A stretch of DNA of 42,518 nt, taken from contig DVGT01000035.1 in the NCBI GenBank assembly GCA_018712555.1, forward strand, positions 1 to 42,518, read 5' to 3'. The stretch's first letter is position 1, and the number at the start of each line of letters is the position of its first letter. Below the pieces are notes generated by a model that did not search any database, was not told the origin of the DNA, and saw only the letters and a list, made by a program, of their open reading frames with translations. Source of the stretch: Faecimorpha stercoravium (GTDB taxonomy: Bacteria; Bacillota; Clostridia; Lachnospirales; Bianqueaceae). Below, one piece after another: positions 1 to 7,023 of this stretch. Made by a program: the position numbers and the translations under genes.

Positions 1-7
1 CCTCAGA

Positions 8-27
8 CCCCAGGAAGGGGATTTTTT
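8..27 (+). terminator. possible terminator of a gene left of the window
   Basis: A short CCCC-AGGAA-GGGG stem (8-20) is followed by A and six T residues (22-27). This is the layout of an intrinsic terminator for a plus-strand gene ending before the window. The visible stem is only four pairs and the upstream side is cut by the window edge, so the call is weak. The next ~50 bases up to the repeat array show nothing recognisable. Confidence 0.3.
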
Positions 28-79
28 ATGCCCTGATGATGGAAGAAACTGGTAATTTCTCGTCAGATTGCCCGGGCCT

Positions 80-1399
80 GTATACTCAAATTTTCAGGGG
101 CTGGGCAGGTTCTTGGTCGATAGCGTATACAGTATACTCAATTTTTCAGGGCCCAGGCAGGTTCCTGGTTCCTAGCGTATACAGAAGGCTCGAAAATACA
201 GGGCCCCGGGCGAAATCTGTATACTCAAAAATTCAGAGCCCAGGTCAGGTTCCGGGTCTGGAGCGTATACAAGATACTCGAAAAGCCTGGGCCCGGGCAG
301 AACCTGTATACTCAAAAATTCAGAGCCCGGGTAGGTTCCTGATCGATAGCGTATACAGAAGGCTCGAAAATCCAGGGCCCTGGGCGAAATCTGTATACTC
401 AAAAATTCAGGGCCCAGGTCAGGTTCCGGGTCTGGAGCGTATACAAGATGCTCGAAAAGCCTGGGCCCGGGCAGAACCTGTATACTCAAAAATTCAGAGC
501 CCGAGGAGCCCGAGCAGGTTCCTGGTTAATAGCGTATACAGAAAGCCCGAAGAACCTGGTTCCGGGCAGAACCTGTATACTCAAAAATTCAGGGCCCAGG
601 TAAGATCCTGGTTGCTGGCGTATACAGAAAGTTCGAAAAGCCTGGATTCAGGCAGAATCTGTATACTCAAAAATTCCGGGCCTGGGCAAGCTCCTGGTTC
701 GGAGCGTATACAAACAAGCTCGAAAAGCCAGGGCCCAGGCAGGATCTGTATACTCAAATTTTCAGGGCCTGGGCAGGTTCCTGGTTCGGGGCGTATACAA
801 ACAAACTCGAAAAGCCAGGGCCCTGGGCAGAATCTGTATACTCAAATTTTCAGGGCTCGAGCAAGCTCCTGGTTGCTGGCGTATACAGAAAGCTCGAAAA
901 GCCCGGGTCTGGGCAGAATCAGTATACTCAAAAATTCAGGGCCCAGGCAGGATCCTGCTCGCTGGCGTATACAGTATACTCGTATTTTTCGGGGCAGGGC
1001 AGACTCCCGATCTGGAGCGTATACAAACAAGCTCGAAAAGCCCGGGTCTGGGCAGAATCAGTATACTCAAATTTTCAGGGCCCGAGCAGACTCCCGATCT
1101 GGAGCGTATACAAAAAGCTCGAAAAGTCCGGGCCCGGGCAGAATCAGTATACTCAAATTTTCAGGATCCAGGTAGGATTCTGGTCGCTGGCGTATACAGA
1201 AAGCTCGAAAAGCCAGGGCCCAGGCAGGATCTGTATACTCAAAAATTCAGGGCCCGGGCAGGTTCTTGCTCGCTGGCGTATACAGAAAGCTCGAAAAGCC
1301 CGGGTCTGGGCAGAATCAGTATACTCAAATTTTCAGGGCTCGGGCAGGTTCCCAGTCCAGGGCGTATACAGAAAGCTCAAAAAATCCCGGGCCCAGGCA
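80..1399. repeat. degenerate ~86 bp tandem array with paired GTATAC palindromes
   Basis: About 32 GTATAC hexamers occur here. They alternate between two contexts: an A box GTATACTC followed by CAAAAATTCAGGGCCC-like sequence, and a B box GCGTATACA followed by GAAAGCTCGAAAAGCCC-like sequence. A boxes lie at 80, 132, 219, 306, 393, 480, 575, 661, 748, 836, 922, 974, 1061, 1147, 1233 and 1319. B boxes lie at 125, 177, 265, 351, 439, 534, 620, 706, 793, 881, 967, 1019, 1106, 1192, 1278 and 1364. A-to-B spacing is about 45 bp (54 bp at 480-534) and B-to-A about 41 bp. Outer flanks make CTGTATAC and GTATACAG inverted partners, and each half carries a GGGCCC-type GC palindrome. The unit is not a multiple of three, so long open frames on both strands drift between frames and look non-coding. 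Function is unknown. It could be a protein-binding array, a structured-RNA source or an inert satellite. Confidence 0.9.
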
Positions 1400-1492
1400 G
1401 ACTCCAGATAGACTAGTTTTATGCCAGATTGAGTATGCAGGCCCGGTTTCATATCTAGGAGCGTATATAGCCTCTGGAATTGTATACGCTAC
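1400..1492. repeat. decayed right edge of the GTATAC array with an inverted box
   Basis: Past the last good unit, GAGTATGCAGGCCCGG followed by GGAGCGTATATAG looks like one more eroded A-to-B unit. TTGTATACGCT at 1480-1490 is the B box core (AGCGTATACAA) in the opposite orientation. The array therefore ends in a box facing the others. No gene is visible between here and the dipeptidase terminator. Confidence 0.5.
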
Positions 1493-1513
1493 AGAGTGTG
1501 ATGTGGAAATTGC

Positions 1514-1546
1514 GACAAAAAGAAGAGGCTGCCAATTGGCAGTCTC
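1514..1546 (-). terminator. intrinsic terminator after the pepV-like gene
   Basis: On the minus strand a hairpin with arms GAGACTGCC and GGCAGCCTC around AATT (1525-1546; one G-U pair) is followed by TTCTTTTTGT. It begins 11 bases after the TAA of the dipeptidase gene and would end the tex-pepV transcript before the GTATAC array. Confidence 0.85.
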
Positions 1547-1557
1547 CCTGTGACATT

Positions 1558-2925
1558 TTATTCGGATATGAACATTCGATACATGGCCTCTAGACAAATT
1601 TGAGCATGAAGTTTCAGGTTTTCGATCGATGCACGCTCATTGCAGTCATGTGCATGAGAGGAAAAGCCGGGGAAGGAAGCGCCAAAGGCGACTCCTTTGC
1701 CAAACATTTGTCTCGCGTAGGTACCTCCGCCCATAGAGTATAAGGTGCAAGGCATACCGGTGATGTCTTCATAGGCGCCAGAAAGCAGACGAATCAAGGA
1801 ACTCTCTTTGGGGAGATACAGTGGTTCATCGTTATAAAGCAGATGAAACAGGAGTCCGGCTTTTTCAGTACGTTCCCTAAGAATGGCGATGATGTCGGAT
1901 CCCTTCTGCGTAGCAGGATATCGGATATCTACTGTAAAATTGGCGCCTTCGGCATCGGCATGAACCAGACCTAGGTTAAAGGTTAGCGGTCCGCTGACTT
2001 CATCAGCACAAGAGACACCATATAGGGATCCATCGTATGTCAGACCGATGGCATCATGGATCCAAGTGAAGAAGGATCCCAGTCGAGTATCGAAAACAGA
2101 GTAAAGGAGTTCGATCAGGTTGGCAGCTGCATTCACACCATTTTCGGGAGAAGAGGCATGTGCTGCTTTTCCCTGAGACAGGATGAATAGACCTTCTGGA
2201 CGTTCTTCCAGGGAGAACGCCGGGATAGAAGATATTTTTTGACGGAGAAGATCCGTATCTTGAGAGGTACACTGCAGAAGAGCGCTTGCCTTGTAAGGAA
2301 CGGCGTTGACGACAGTACCAGCCTCAAAATGAGATATGATGGGGGAGGCTTCACCGGAGACCTGAAAACGAAGCAAGCCTTTTTCGCAGTGACAGATGCC
2401 ATAGCGTCCGTCTGGGGTGAATCCCATGGTAGGATGCTGCTCCTTAGCAAAATAGTGAGTCATGTCGTCCATACCGATTTCTTCACCGGAACCGAAGACG
2501 ACGCGCAGTTTGCGGTTTCCTTTTATACCGGCTTCTTTCAAGGCGCGCAGGCAATGCAGGGCGATGATAGCTGGCCCTTTGTTATCCGAGACACCGCGGC
2601 CAAAGAGCAGACCGTCTTTTTCAACCATCTGGAAAGGATCCGTATCCCAGCCTTCGCCAGCTGGAACCACATCCAGATGTGCCATGACGATAGCATTTTC
2701 GTCTCCTTCGCCATACTGGGCGTGTCCTGCATAGTAATCCACATTTTGTGTTTCGAGCCCATACGAACGAGCCAGTGCCAATGCAGTATCTAAAGCCCGA
2801 GCCGGTTCTTTGCCATAGGGATATTTTCCATCTGCTGGTCCGCAAACGGAGGGGATGGCAACCAGTGTGCCGAGATCTCGCAGGATATCATCCCAATAAT
2901 CCAGAATCTTGTTTCCAAAAATCAT
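1558..2925 (-). CDS. pepV: M20-family dipeptidase, PepV-like
   Basis: A 455-residue zinc metallopeptidase of the PepV/carnosinase-like M20 family, expected to cleave dipeptides in the cytoplasm. Visible metal-site motifs are MAHLDVVP (His83, Asp85), GRGVSDNKGP (Asp114) and GSGEEIG (the Glu148-Glu149 pair with catalytic base and ligand). The HAHDCNE segment near the C-terminus supplies the late His ligand. Length fits the family (~450-470). The ATG follows AGGAGG with normal spacing. The gene starts 17 bases after the tex stop on the same strand, so the two are probably co-transcribed. Exact substrate preference cannot be read from sequence. Confidence 0.92.
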   Translation of the reverse strand: MIFGNKILDYWDDILRDLGTLVAIPSVCGPADGKYPYGKEPARALDTALALARSYGLETQNVDYYAGHAQYGEGDENAIVMAHLDVVPAGEGWDTDPFQMVEKDGLLFGRGVSDNKGPAIIALHCLRALKEAGIKGNRKLRVVFGSGEEIGMDDMTHYFAKEQHPTMGFTPDGRYGICHCEKGLLRFQVSGEASPIISHFEAGTVVNAVPYKASALLQCTSQDTDLLRQKISSIPAFSLEERPEGLFILSQGKAAHASSPENGVNAAANLIELLYSVFDTRLGSFFTWIHDAIGLTYDGSLYGVSCADEVSGPLTFNLGLVHADAEGANFTVDIRYPATQKGSDIIAILRERTEKAGLLFHLLYNDEPLYLPKESSLIRLLSGAYEDITGMPCTLYSMGGGTYARQMFGKGVAFGASFPGFSSHAHDCNERASIENLKLHAQICLEAMYRMFISE

Positions 2926-2942
2926 GTTTTACACCTCCTGTG

Positions 2943-5120
2943 TTACGTTGTTTCGCGCGGCTTCTTCATGGTGAGCCCGATTCGATTGCGTTCCAGATCC
3001 ACACTGAGCACCCATACAGTCACGATGTCTCCGACTTTTAGGACATCGGCGGGGTGTTTGACATATTCTTTTCGGATCTGTGTGATATGAACCAGTCCAT
3101 CCTGATGCACACCAATATCGACGAAGGCGCCAAAATCGACTACATTTCGTACCGTACCCTGCAGCTCCATTCCGACCTTGAGATCCTTGATGTCTTTGAT
3201 ATCGCTTCTGAGATCCGCAACGGGAATCTCTTCCCGCGGATCACGTCCCGGTTTTCTTAGCTCCGTCACAATGTCTCTGAGAGTAGGCAGACCGATACCC
3301 AGTTCCTGGGCCACGACTTCTTCTCCGCCTTGTTCCTGAATCTTCTCCGGCAAGTCGACATATCCGGCAATGGCAGAAGCTGTCTTTTGATAGCCGCATT
3401 GTTTGAGCAATGCGGAAGCCGCCTTATAGGATTCCGGGTGTACCGCAGTATGGTCAAGGATGTTATCGCTTTCCAGAACGCGGAGGAAACCGGCACACTG
3501 TTCAAATGCTTTCGGTCCAAGCTTGGAAACCTTTTTCAGCTCTGCACGGGAATGGAAGGCTCCATTTTCTTCGCGATAGGCCACGATATTTTTAGCAATA
3601 GTTGGCGTGATGCCAGCCACATTTTTCAGAAGCGAAGGAGAAGCCGTATTCAAATCTACGCCGACCGTATTGACACAGTCCTCGACAACACCATCCAACG
3701 TTTCGCTCAGGCGCTTTTGGGGCATATCGTGCTGATACTGCCCGACACCCACCGATTTTGGATCGATTTTCACGAGTTCTGCCAAGGGATCCTGAAGCCG
3801 ATGTGCAATGGATACGGCGCTCCGAAGGGTTAGGTCCAGATCAGGATATTCTTCTGCCGCCAGTTTGGAGGCAGAGTAGACCGACGCGCCCGCCTCGCTG
3901 ACCACCATATAGCGTACCTTTTCATCCAGACCTTCTTCCTGAAGGAATTCCGCCGTGAAGATTTCGGTTTCCTTGGAAGCGGTTCCGTTTCCTATGGCAA
4001 TCAATTCTGCATGATACTTGTCAATGAGACGGCGCAGCGTATGCTTAGACTCTCGAATCTTAGCCTCGCTGTGGGTGGGATAAATCACGGTAGTCTCCAG
4101 TACGCGGCCGGTGGCATCGACGACGGCTGTCTTGCATCCGGTACGATAACCGGGATCCAATCCGATCGTGACTTTTCCTTTTACAGGAGGTTGGAGCAGC
4201 AACTGACGCAGATTCATACCAAAGACGCGAATAGCACTCTCCGAAGCCTGTTCGGTTAGGGCGCCGCGAATCTCGCGTTCCAGCGCCGGAAAAATTAAAC
4301 GGGTATATCCGTCCAACGCGGCATTTTTTACGGTCTCACAGCATAAAGAAGTATTGTTGCGCACATACGCCTTGGTGACGATACGCTGCGCCTTGACTTC
4401 ATCCGTTTCAATGGAAACACGTAAGAATCCTTCTCGTTCTCCACGATTGACGGCCAGAATGCGGTGCGATGCAATGTTTTTTACACTTTGATGAAAATCA
4501 TAATACATGCTGTAGACGGAAGGTTCTTCTGTGGTGCCTTTGGAAACCAGTTGACCATCTTCCATCATCTCTTCACGCAGACGTTTACGCAGATTCGCAT
4601 CGTCGGAAACCTGTTCGGCAATGATATCCATGGCGCCTTGCAACGCTTCTTCGGCAGTAGGAACGCCTTTCTCTTCATCTATATACGCAGAGGCCAGCGT
4701 CAGAGGATCTGGACTTTTTCTATGCTGAGCCAGGATCTCTTCGGCCAGAGGCGCAAGGCCCTTTTCTTTTGCAACTGAGGCACGGGTTTTCCGTTTGGGA
4801 CGAAAAGGACGATAGATATCGTCGATTTCGGAGAGCGTCTGTGCCTTCGATAAGGCGGAGGCGATCTCATCGGTCATGGCGCCGGCTCCTTCGATGAGAG
4901 AGTATACACTGTCTCGTTTTTCATCGAGGCTTCGTAAATAAGCTAGTCGGTCAGAGAGCTCACGTATTTTTTGATCGTCCAAAGAACCATGGGCTTCCTT
5001 ACGGTAGCGTGCAATAAAGGGAATGGTATTGCCCTCATCCAAGAGGTCGATGACGGCAGTCACTTGCCATTTTTCCAAATCAAACTGGGTTGCCAGTGAT
5101 TGGGCATAATCTGTGTTCAT
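2943..5120 (-). CDS. tex: Tex family S1 RNA-binding protein
   Basis: A 725-residue protein collinear with bacterial Tex, a cytoplasmic nucleic-acid-binding factor tied to transcription. Visible in order: the helical N-terminal part (IPFIARYRKEAHGSLDD), a YqgF/RNase H-like domain starting at GLDPGYRTGCK, helix-hairpin-helix segments (VGVDLNTASPSLLKNVAGI and GFLRVLESDN) and a C-terminal S1 domain (LQGTVRNVVDFGAFVDIGVH, about residues 645-715). The start lies 9 bases after AGTGAGGA. The upstream ~190 bases hold two copies of a hairpin-forming element and an extended -10 box, so regulation by the leader is possible. It is followed closely by the pepV-like gene. Confidence 0.95.
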   Translation of the reverse strand: MNTDYAQSLATQFDLEKWQVTAVIDLLDEGNTIPFIARYRKEAHGSLDDQKIRELSDRLAYLRSLDEKRDSVYSLIEGAGAMTDEIASALSKAQTLSEIDDIYRPFRPKRKTRASVAKEKGLAPLAEEILAQHRKSPDPLTLASAYIDEEKGVPTAEEALQGAMDIIAEQVSDDANLRKRLREEMMEDGQLVSKGTTEEPSVYSMYYDFHQSVKNIASHRILAVNRGEREGFLRVSIETDEVKAQRIVTKAYVRNNTSLCCETVKNAALDGYTRLIFPALEREIRGALTEQASESAIRVFGMNLRQLLLQPPVKGKVTIGLDPGYRTGCKTAVVDATGRVLETTVIYPTHSEAKIRESKHTLRRLIDKYHAELIAIGNGTASKETEIFTAEFLQEEGLDEKVRYMVVSEAGASVYSASKLAAEEYPDLDLTLRSAVSIAHRLQDPLAELVKIDPKSVGVGQYQHDMPQKRLSETLDGVVEDCVNTVGVDLNTASPSLLKNVAGITPTIAKNIVAYREENGAFHSRAELKKVSKLGPKAFEQCAGFLRVLESDNILDHTAVHPESYKAASALLKQCGYQKTASAIAGYVDLPEKIQEQGGEEVVAQELGIGLPTLRDIVTELRKPGRDPREEIPVADLRSDIKDIKDLKVGMELQGTVRNVVDFGAFVDIGVHQDGLVHITQIRKEYVKHPADVLKVGDIVTVWVLSVDLERNRIGLTMKKPRETT

Positions 5121-5166
5121 ATAAGAATCCTCACTTTCTCAATCAGCGGATTGAAAGCAGACCGCA

Positions 5167-5213
5167 CGAGGCGTGGCGCAGCCCCTACGGTATGGAAAAC
5201 TTTCAAGCCACGC
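5167..5213 (-). repeat. 47 nt hairpin element, copy proximal to tex
   Basis: Read on the minus strand, GCGTGGC and GCCACGC-type arms enclose an inner CGTAG-GGG-CTGCG hairpin and the segment TTGAAAGTTTTCCATACC. The same element recurs at 5265-5311 with a few changes, including C-to-T in the inner stem that keeps pairing as a G-U. This suggests a folded RNA or a REP-like dispersed repeat. Orientation is given relative to tex. Confidence 0.7.
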
Positions 5214-5237
5214 TGTATCAGCTTGAGACTTTCATCG

Positions 5238-5265
5238 GAGTTTGACGCCCATTGGCGGCAAACTC
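5238..5265. other. strong hairpin between the two tex-leader elements
   Basis: GAGTTTG and CAAACTC arms, then a CGCC/GGCG inner stem, close on the loop CATT with one A-G mismatch. No T-run follows on either strand, so it does not look like a terminator. It sits between the two 47 nt elements and probably belongs to the same folded leader. The remaining sequence between tex and the CBS gene (about 5320-5440) shows nothing recognisable. Confidence 0.6.
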
Positions 5266-5311
5266 GAGGCGTGGCGCAGCCCCTGCGGTATAGAAAACTT
5301 TCAAGCCACGC
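5265..5311 (-). repeat. 47 nt hairpin element, copy distal to tex
   Basis: Second copy of the element at 5167-5213, in the same orientation and 98 bases away. Arms GGCGTGGC and GCCACGCC flank an inner CGCAG-GGG-CTGCG hairpin. It directly follows the extended -10 box of the likely tex promoter. A diverged partial match (TTCCATACCGCAG then CTGCGCC) is also seen at 24262-24289, which hints at a dispersed repeat family. Confidence 0.7.
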
Positions 5312-5313
5312 CT

Positions 5314-5322
5314 ATTATACCA
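5314..5322 (-). promoter_or_regulatory. extended -10 promoter, probably for tex-pepV
   Basis: The minus strand reads TGGTATAAT, a TGn-extended -10 box. No convincing -35 is seen 17 bases upstream, which is tolerated with an extended -10. Transcription would start near 5307, inside the outer stem of the distal 47 nt element, giving a leader of about 185 nt. Confidence 0.55.
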
Positions 5323-5443
5323 CACCCCGAGAGAAAGCGCCAGATTGAGAAATTGGATATTCTGTATAAAGGGAGCATCCCCAAAAAGGCACCTTTAGAA
5401 AAGTTTTATAAAAGTCACTGGAACTTAATAGGGGGTTCATGAA

Positions 5444-5472
5444 TTGGTTACAAATTTACAGTACAATAATAC
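5444..5472 (+). promoter_or_regulatory. probable promoter of the CBS gene
   Basis: TTGGTT (5444-5449), 17 bases, TAATAC (5467-5472). The match to consensus is moderate. The predicted start near 5479 places the hairpin at 5480-5507 at the very 5' end of the mRNA. Confidence 0.4.
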
Positions 5473-5479
5473 TGCCGGG

Positions 5480-5507
5480 GTTCGGCGATTCTCTGAATCG
5501 CGCGAAC
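5480..5507 (+). other. 5'-end stem-loop in the CBS gene leader
   Basis: GTTCGGCGATTC, loop TCT, GAATCGCGCGAAC: a 12-pair stem with one bulged base, ending 33 bases before the start codon and leaving the ribosome site (GGAGGTGA) free. It has no T-run. It could stabilise the mRNA 5' end or form part of a regulatory leader. I could not match it to a named riboswitch class. Confidence 0.55.
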
Positions 5508-5540
5508 GAGGGGCACAGAAAACGAGCAGGAGGTGAGTGA

Positions 5541-5963
5541 ATGAACATAGCGTTTTTTCTGACCCCAAAAAGTGAGGTAGTGTATCTATCGAAGAAAATG
5601 ACACTGCGTCAGGCGATGGAAAAGATGGAATATCATCGGTACAAGGCTATACCGATCTTAGATGAGGATGGCGGCTACTATGGTGTTTTGACGGAGGGCG
5701 ATATTCTGTGGGAGATGAAGCGGAATCCGCAGCTGACATTTCAGGAGACGGAAAAGCTGTACATCGAGAGTATTCCTCGGTACTGGCAGTATAAACCGGT
5801 TCCGATCAGCGCGACTATGGATAGCCTGGTGACGGTGGCAGGTATGCAGAGCTTCGTTCCCGTAGTGGATGACAGCGGCATCTTCATCGGAATCATAAAA
5901 AGAGGGGATATCTTAAATTATTGTTACAAGCAGATGAAAATCAGCGTGGAAGCTTGTTCGTAA
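5541..5963 (+). CDS. CBS-domain pair protein
   Basis: A 140-residue protein made almost entirely of two CBS motifs (about residues 15-60 and 75-135; MTLRQAMEKMEYHRYKAIPILDEDG and FVPVVDDSGIFIGIIKRGDIL). Such stand-alone pairs bind adenine nucleotides and act as cytoplasmic sensors. Some Firmicutes relatives of this size (CbpB/DarB type) bind c-di-AMP and contact Rel, but assignment to that subgroup is inference. The start is fixed by AGGAGGTGA 7 bases upstream. It is a single gene, divergent from tex and convergent with the oxidoreductase operon. Confidence 0.85.
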   Translation: MNIAFFLTPKSEVVYLSKKMTLRQAMEKMEYHRYKAIPILDEDGGYYGVLTEGDILWEMKRNPQLTFQETEKLYIESIPRYWQYKPVPISATMDSLVTVAGMQSFVPVVDDSGIFIGIIKRGDILNYCYKQMKISVEACS

Positions 5964-5980
5964 GCTGACATGATCCATAC

Positions 5981-6038
5981 AGCATAAAATAAAAGAGCTG
6001 CCGCTGCCGGCGCGTATCGTGCCGGCGGATGGCAGCTC
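5981..6038 (-). terminator. terminator of the cupin-oxidoreductase operon
   Basis: A long hairpin with outer arms GAGCTGCC and GGCAGCTC and inner GCCGGC pairs (5995-6038) lies a few bases past the TAA of the minus-strand oxidoreductase gene. On the minus strand it is followed by TTTTATTTTATG. Confidence 0.88.
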
Positions 6039-6045
6039 GTCCAGT

Positions 6046-7023
6046 TTATAGGAGAATAGGATGCCCCAAATCGGCGGCCTCCTGGGCCTTCAGTGCCACA
6101 TAGGTGCTGTACAGACTATCTTCTGGCGTGATGAGGCAATCCGTACCACCGTTCAGTGCATGCATGAAGTCTTCAAAGAGAAGGCGAGGAAAATGCCGCA
6201 GCGGAAGGGGAGAACGACCATCTTCCTGATCGTTCATCAGGTAGACTTGATCCTCCCTGACCTCCAGGATTCCTGTTGTACCTACGATGCGCAAACGATC
6301 ATCTCCATGGCTGGGAGCCCCTTGGGGACGGTAATAATCCGTATTCACATGTGCCAGGATATCCCCTTCCAGTTCCATCAGCGTGATGGCAGTCATCTCC
6401 AGACTTCCGTTGCCTCGATTCTCCAGACTGCTTTGCAAGGAGAAGACGCGGCGGCACCGTTTGCCACAGATCCACAACATCCAGTCAATGGCGTGAATCG
6501 ACACCCAGGGAATCGTTCCGCCATACTGATCTCGATGAGAAAAGAATGCGGGACGAGTTCCTAGTTGGTAGGACTTTTGACTGTTCATCATTCGGATTTG
6601 TCCGATGGCGCCTTCCTGCACGAGGCAGCGCGCCGTATAGAAACAATCCATGTATCTGGAGGTCTGCATAGCCCAAAAGAGCGGAGCATTCGGCGCACGC
6701 AGCACATTTGCCAGTGCATTGTACTGTTCCTCGGAAATCGACACCGGTTTTTCGCAGAAGACCGGTATGCCTCGTTCCAAAGCGGCGATGGCATCCGGCG
6801 TGTGCCGGCAAAACATGCCATCAGACACCAGAATATCGGGATGTACCGTATCGAGCATGACCTCCAGGGAGGGATATTCCGGCAGATTCAAATGGCGGAT
6901 CGCGTTCATCTTCTCCGCATCATAGGTTTTACAAAATCCGGACAACTCCACCTGGGGCAGACGGGAAAGGGCCGCGATTACACTGCCGGAATGGCCGCTG
7001 CCGCCAGAAAAACAGACTTTCAT
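6046..7023 (-). CDS. Gfo/Idh/MocA-type oxidoreductase
   Basis: A 325-residue NAD(P)-dependent dehydrogenase of the Gfo/Idh/MocA fold, whose members oxidise or epimerise sugars and polyols. The N-terminal Rossmann segment is KVCFSGGSGHSGSV; its glycine pattern (GGSGHSG) departs from the usual GxGxxG. The EKP signature (PVFCEKPVS) lies near residue 95, and the C-terminal alpha/beta domain includes WVSIHAIDWMLW, where His and Asp are candidate active-site residues. The ATG overlaps the stop of the upstream oxidoreductase gene by 4 bases, so translation is coupled. The substrate is unknown. Confidence 0.85.
   Translation of the reverse strand: MKVCFSGGSGHSGSVIAALSRLPQVELSGFCKTYDAEKMNAIRHLNLPEYPSLEVMLDTVHPDILVSDGMFCRHTPDAIAALERGIPVFCEKPVSISEEQYNALANVLRAPNAPLFWAMQTSRYMDCFYTARCLVQEGAIGQIRMMNSQKSYQLGTRPAFFSHRDQYGGTIPWVSIHAIDWMLWICGKRCRRVFSLQSSLENRGNGSLEMTAITLMELEGDILAHVNTDYYRPQGAPSHGDDRLRIVGTTGILEVREDQVYLMNDQEDGRSPLPLRHFPRLLFEDFMHALNGGTDCLITPEDSLYSTYVALKAQEAADLGHPILL

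Noticed and set aside
36..1175. A 379-codon open frame (and shorter ones on both strands) across the repeat array
   Set aside because: The repeat period is not a multiple of three, so the frame drifts between unrelated peptide repeats. Both strands are open in places simply because the repeat lacks stop triplets. No ribosome site is seen.
80..1399. CRISPR array
   Set aside because: What would be spacers are themselves conserved between units, the period is too long with two boxes per unit, and no cas gene is near.
5440..5540. c-di-AMP or other known riboswitch before the CBS gene
   Set aside because: Only one hairpin of ~28 bases is present and none of the conserved riboswitch core blocks could be found. 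Kept only as a leader stem-loop.
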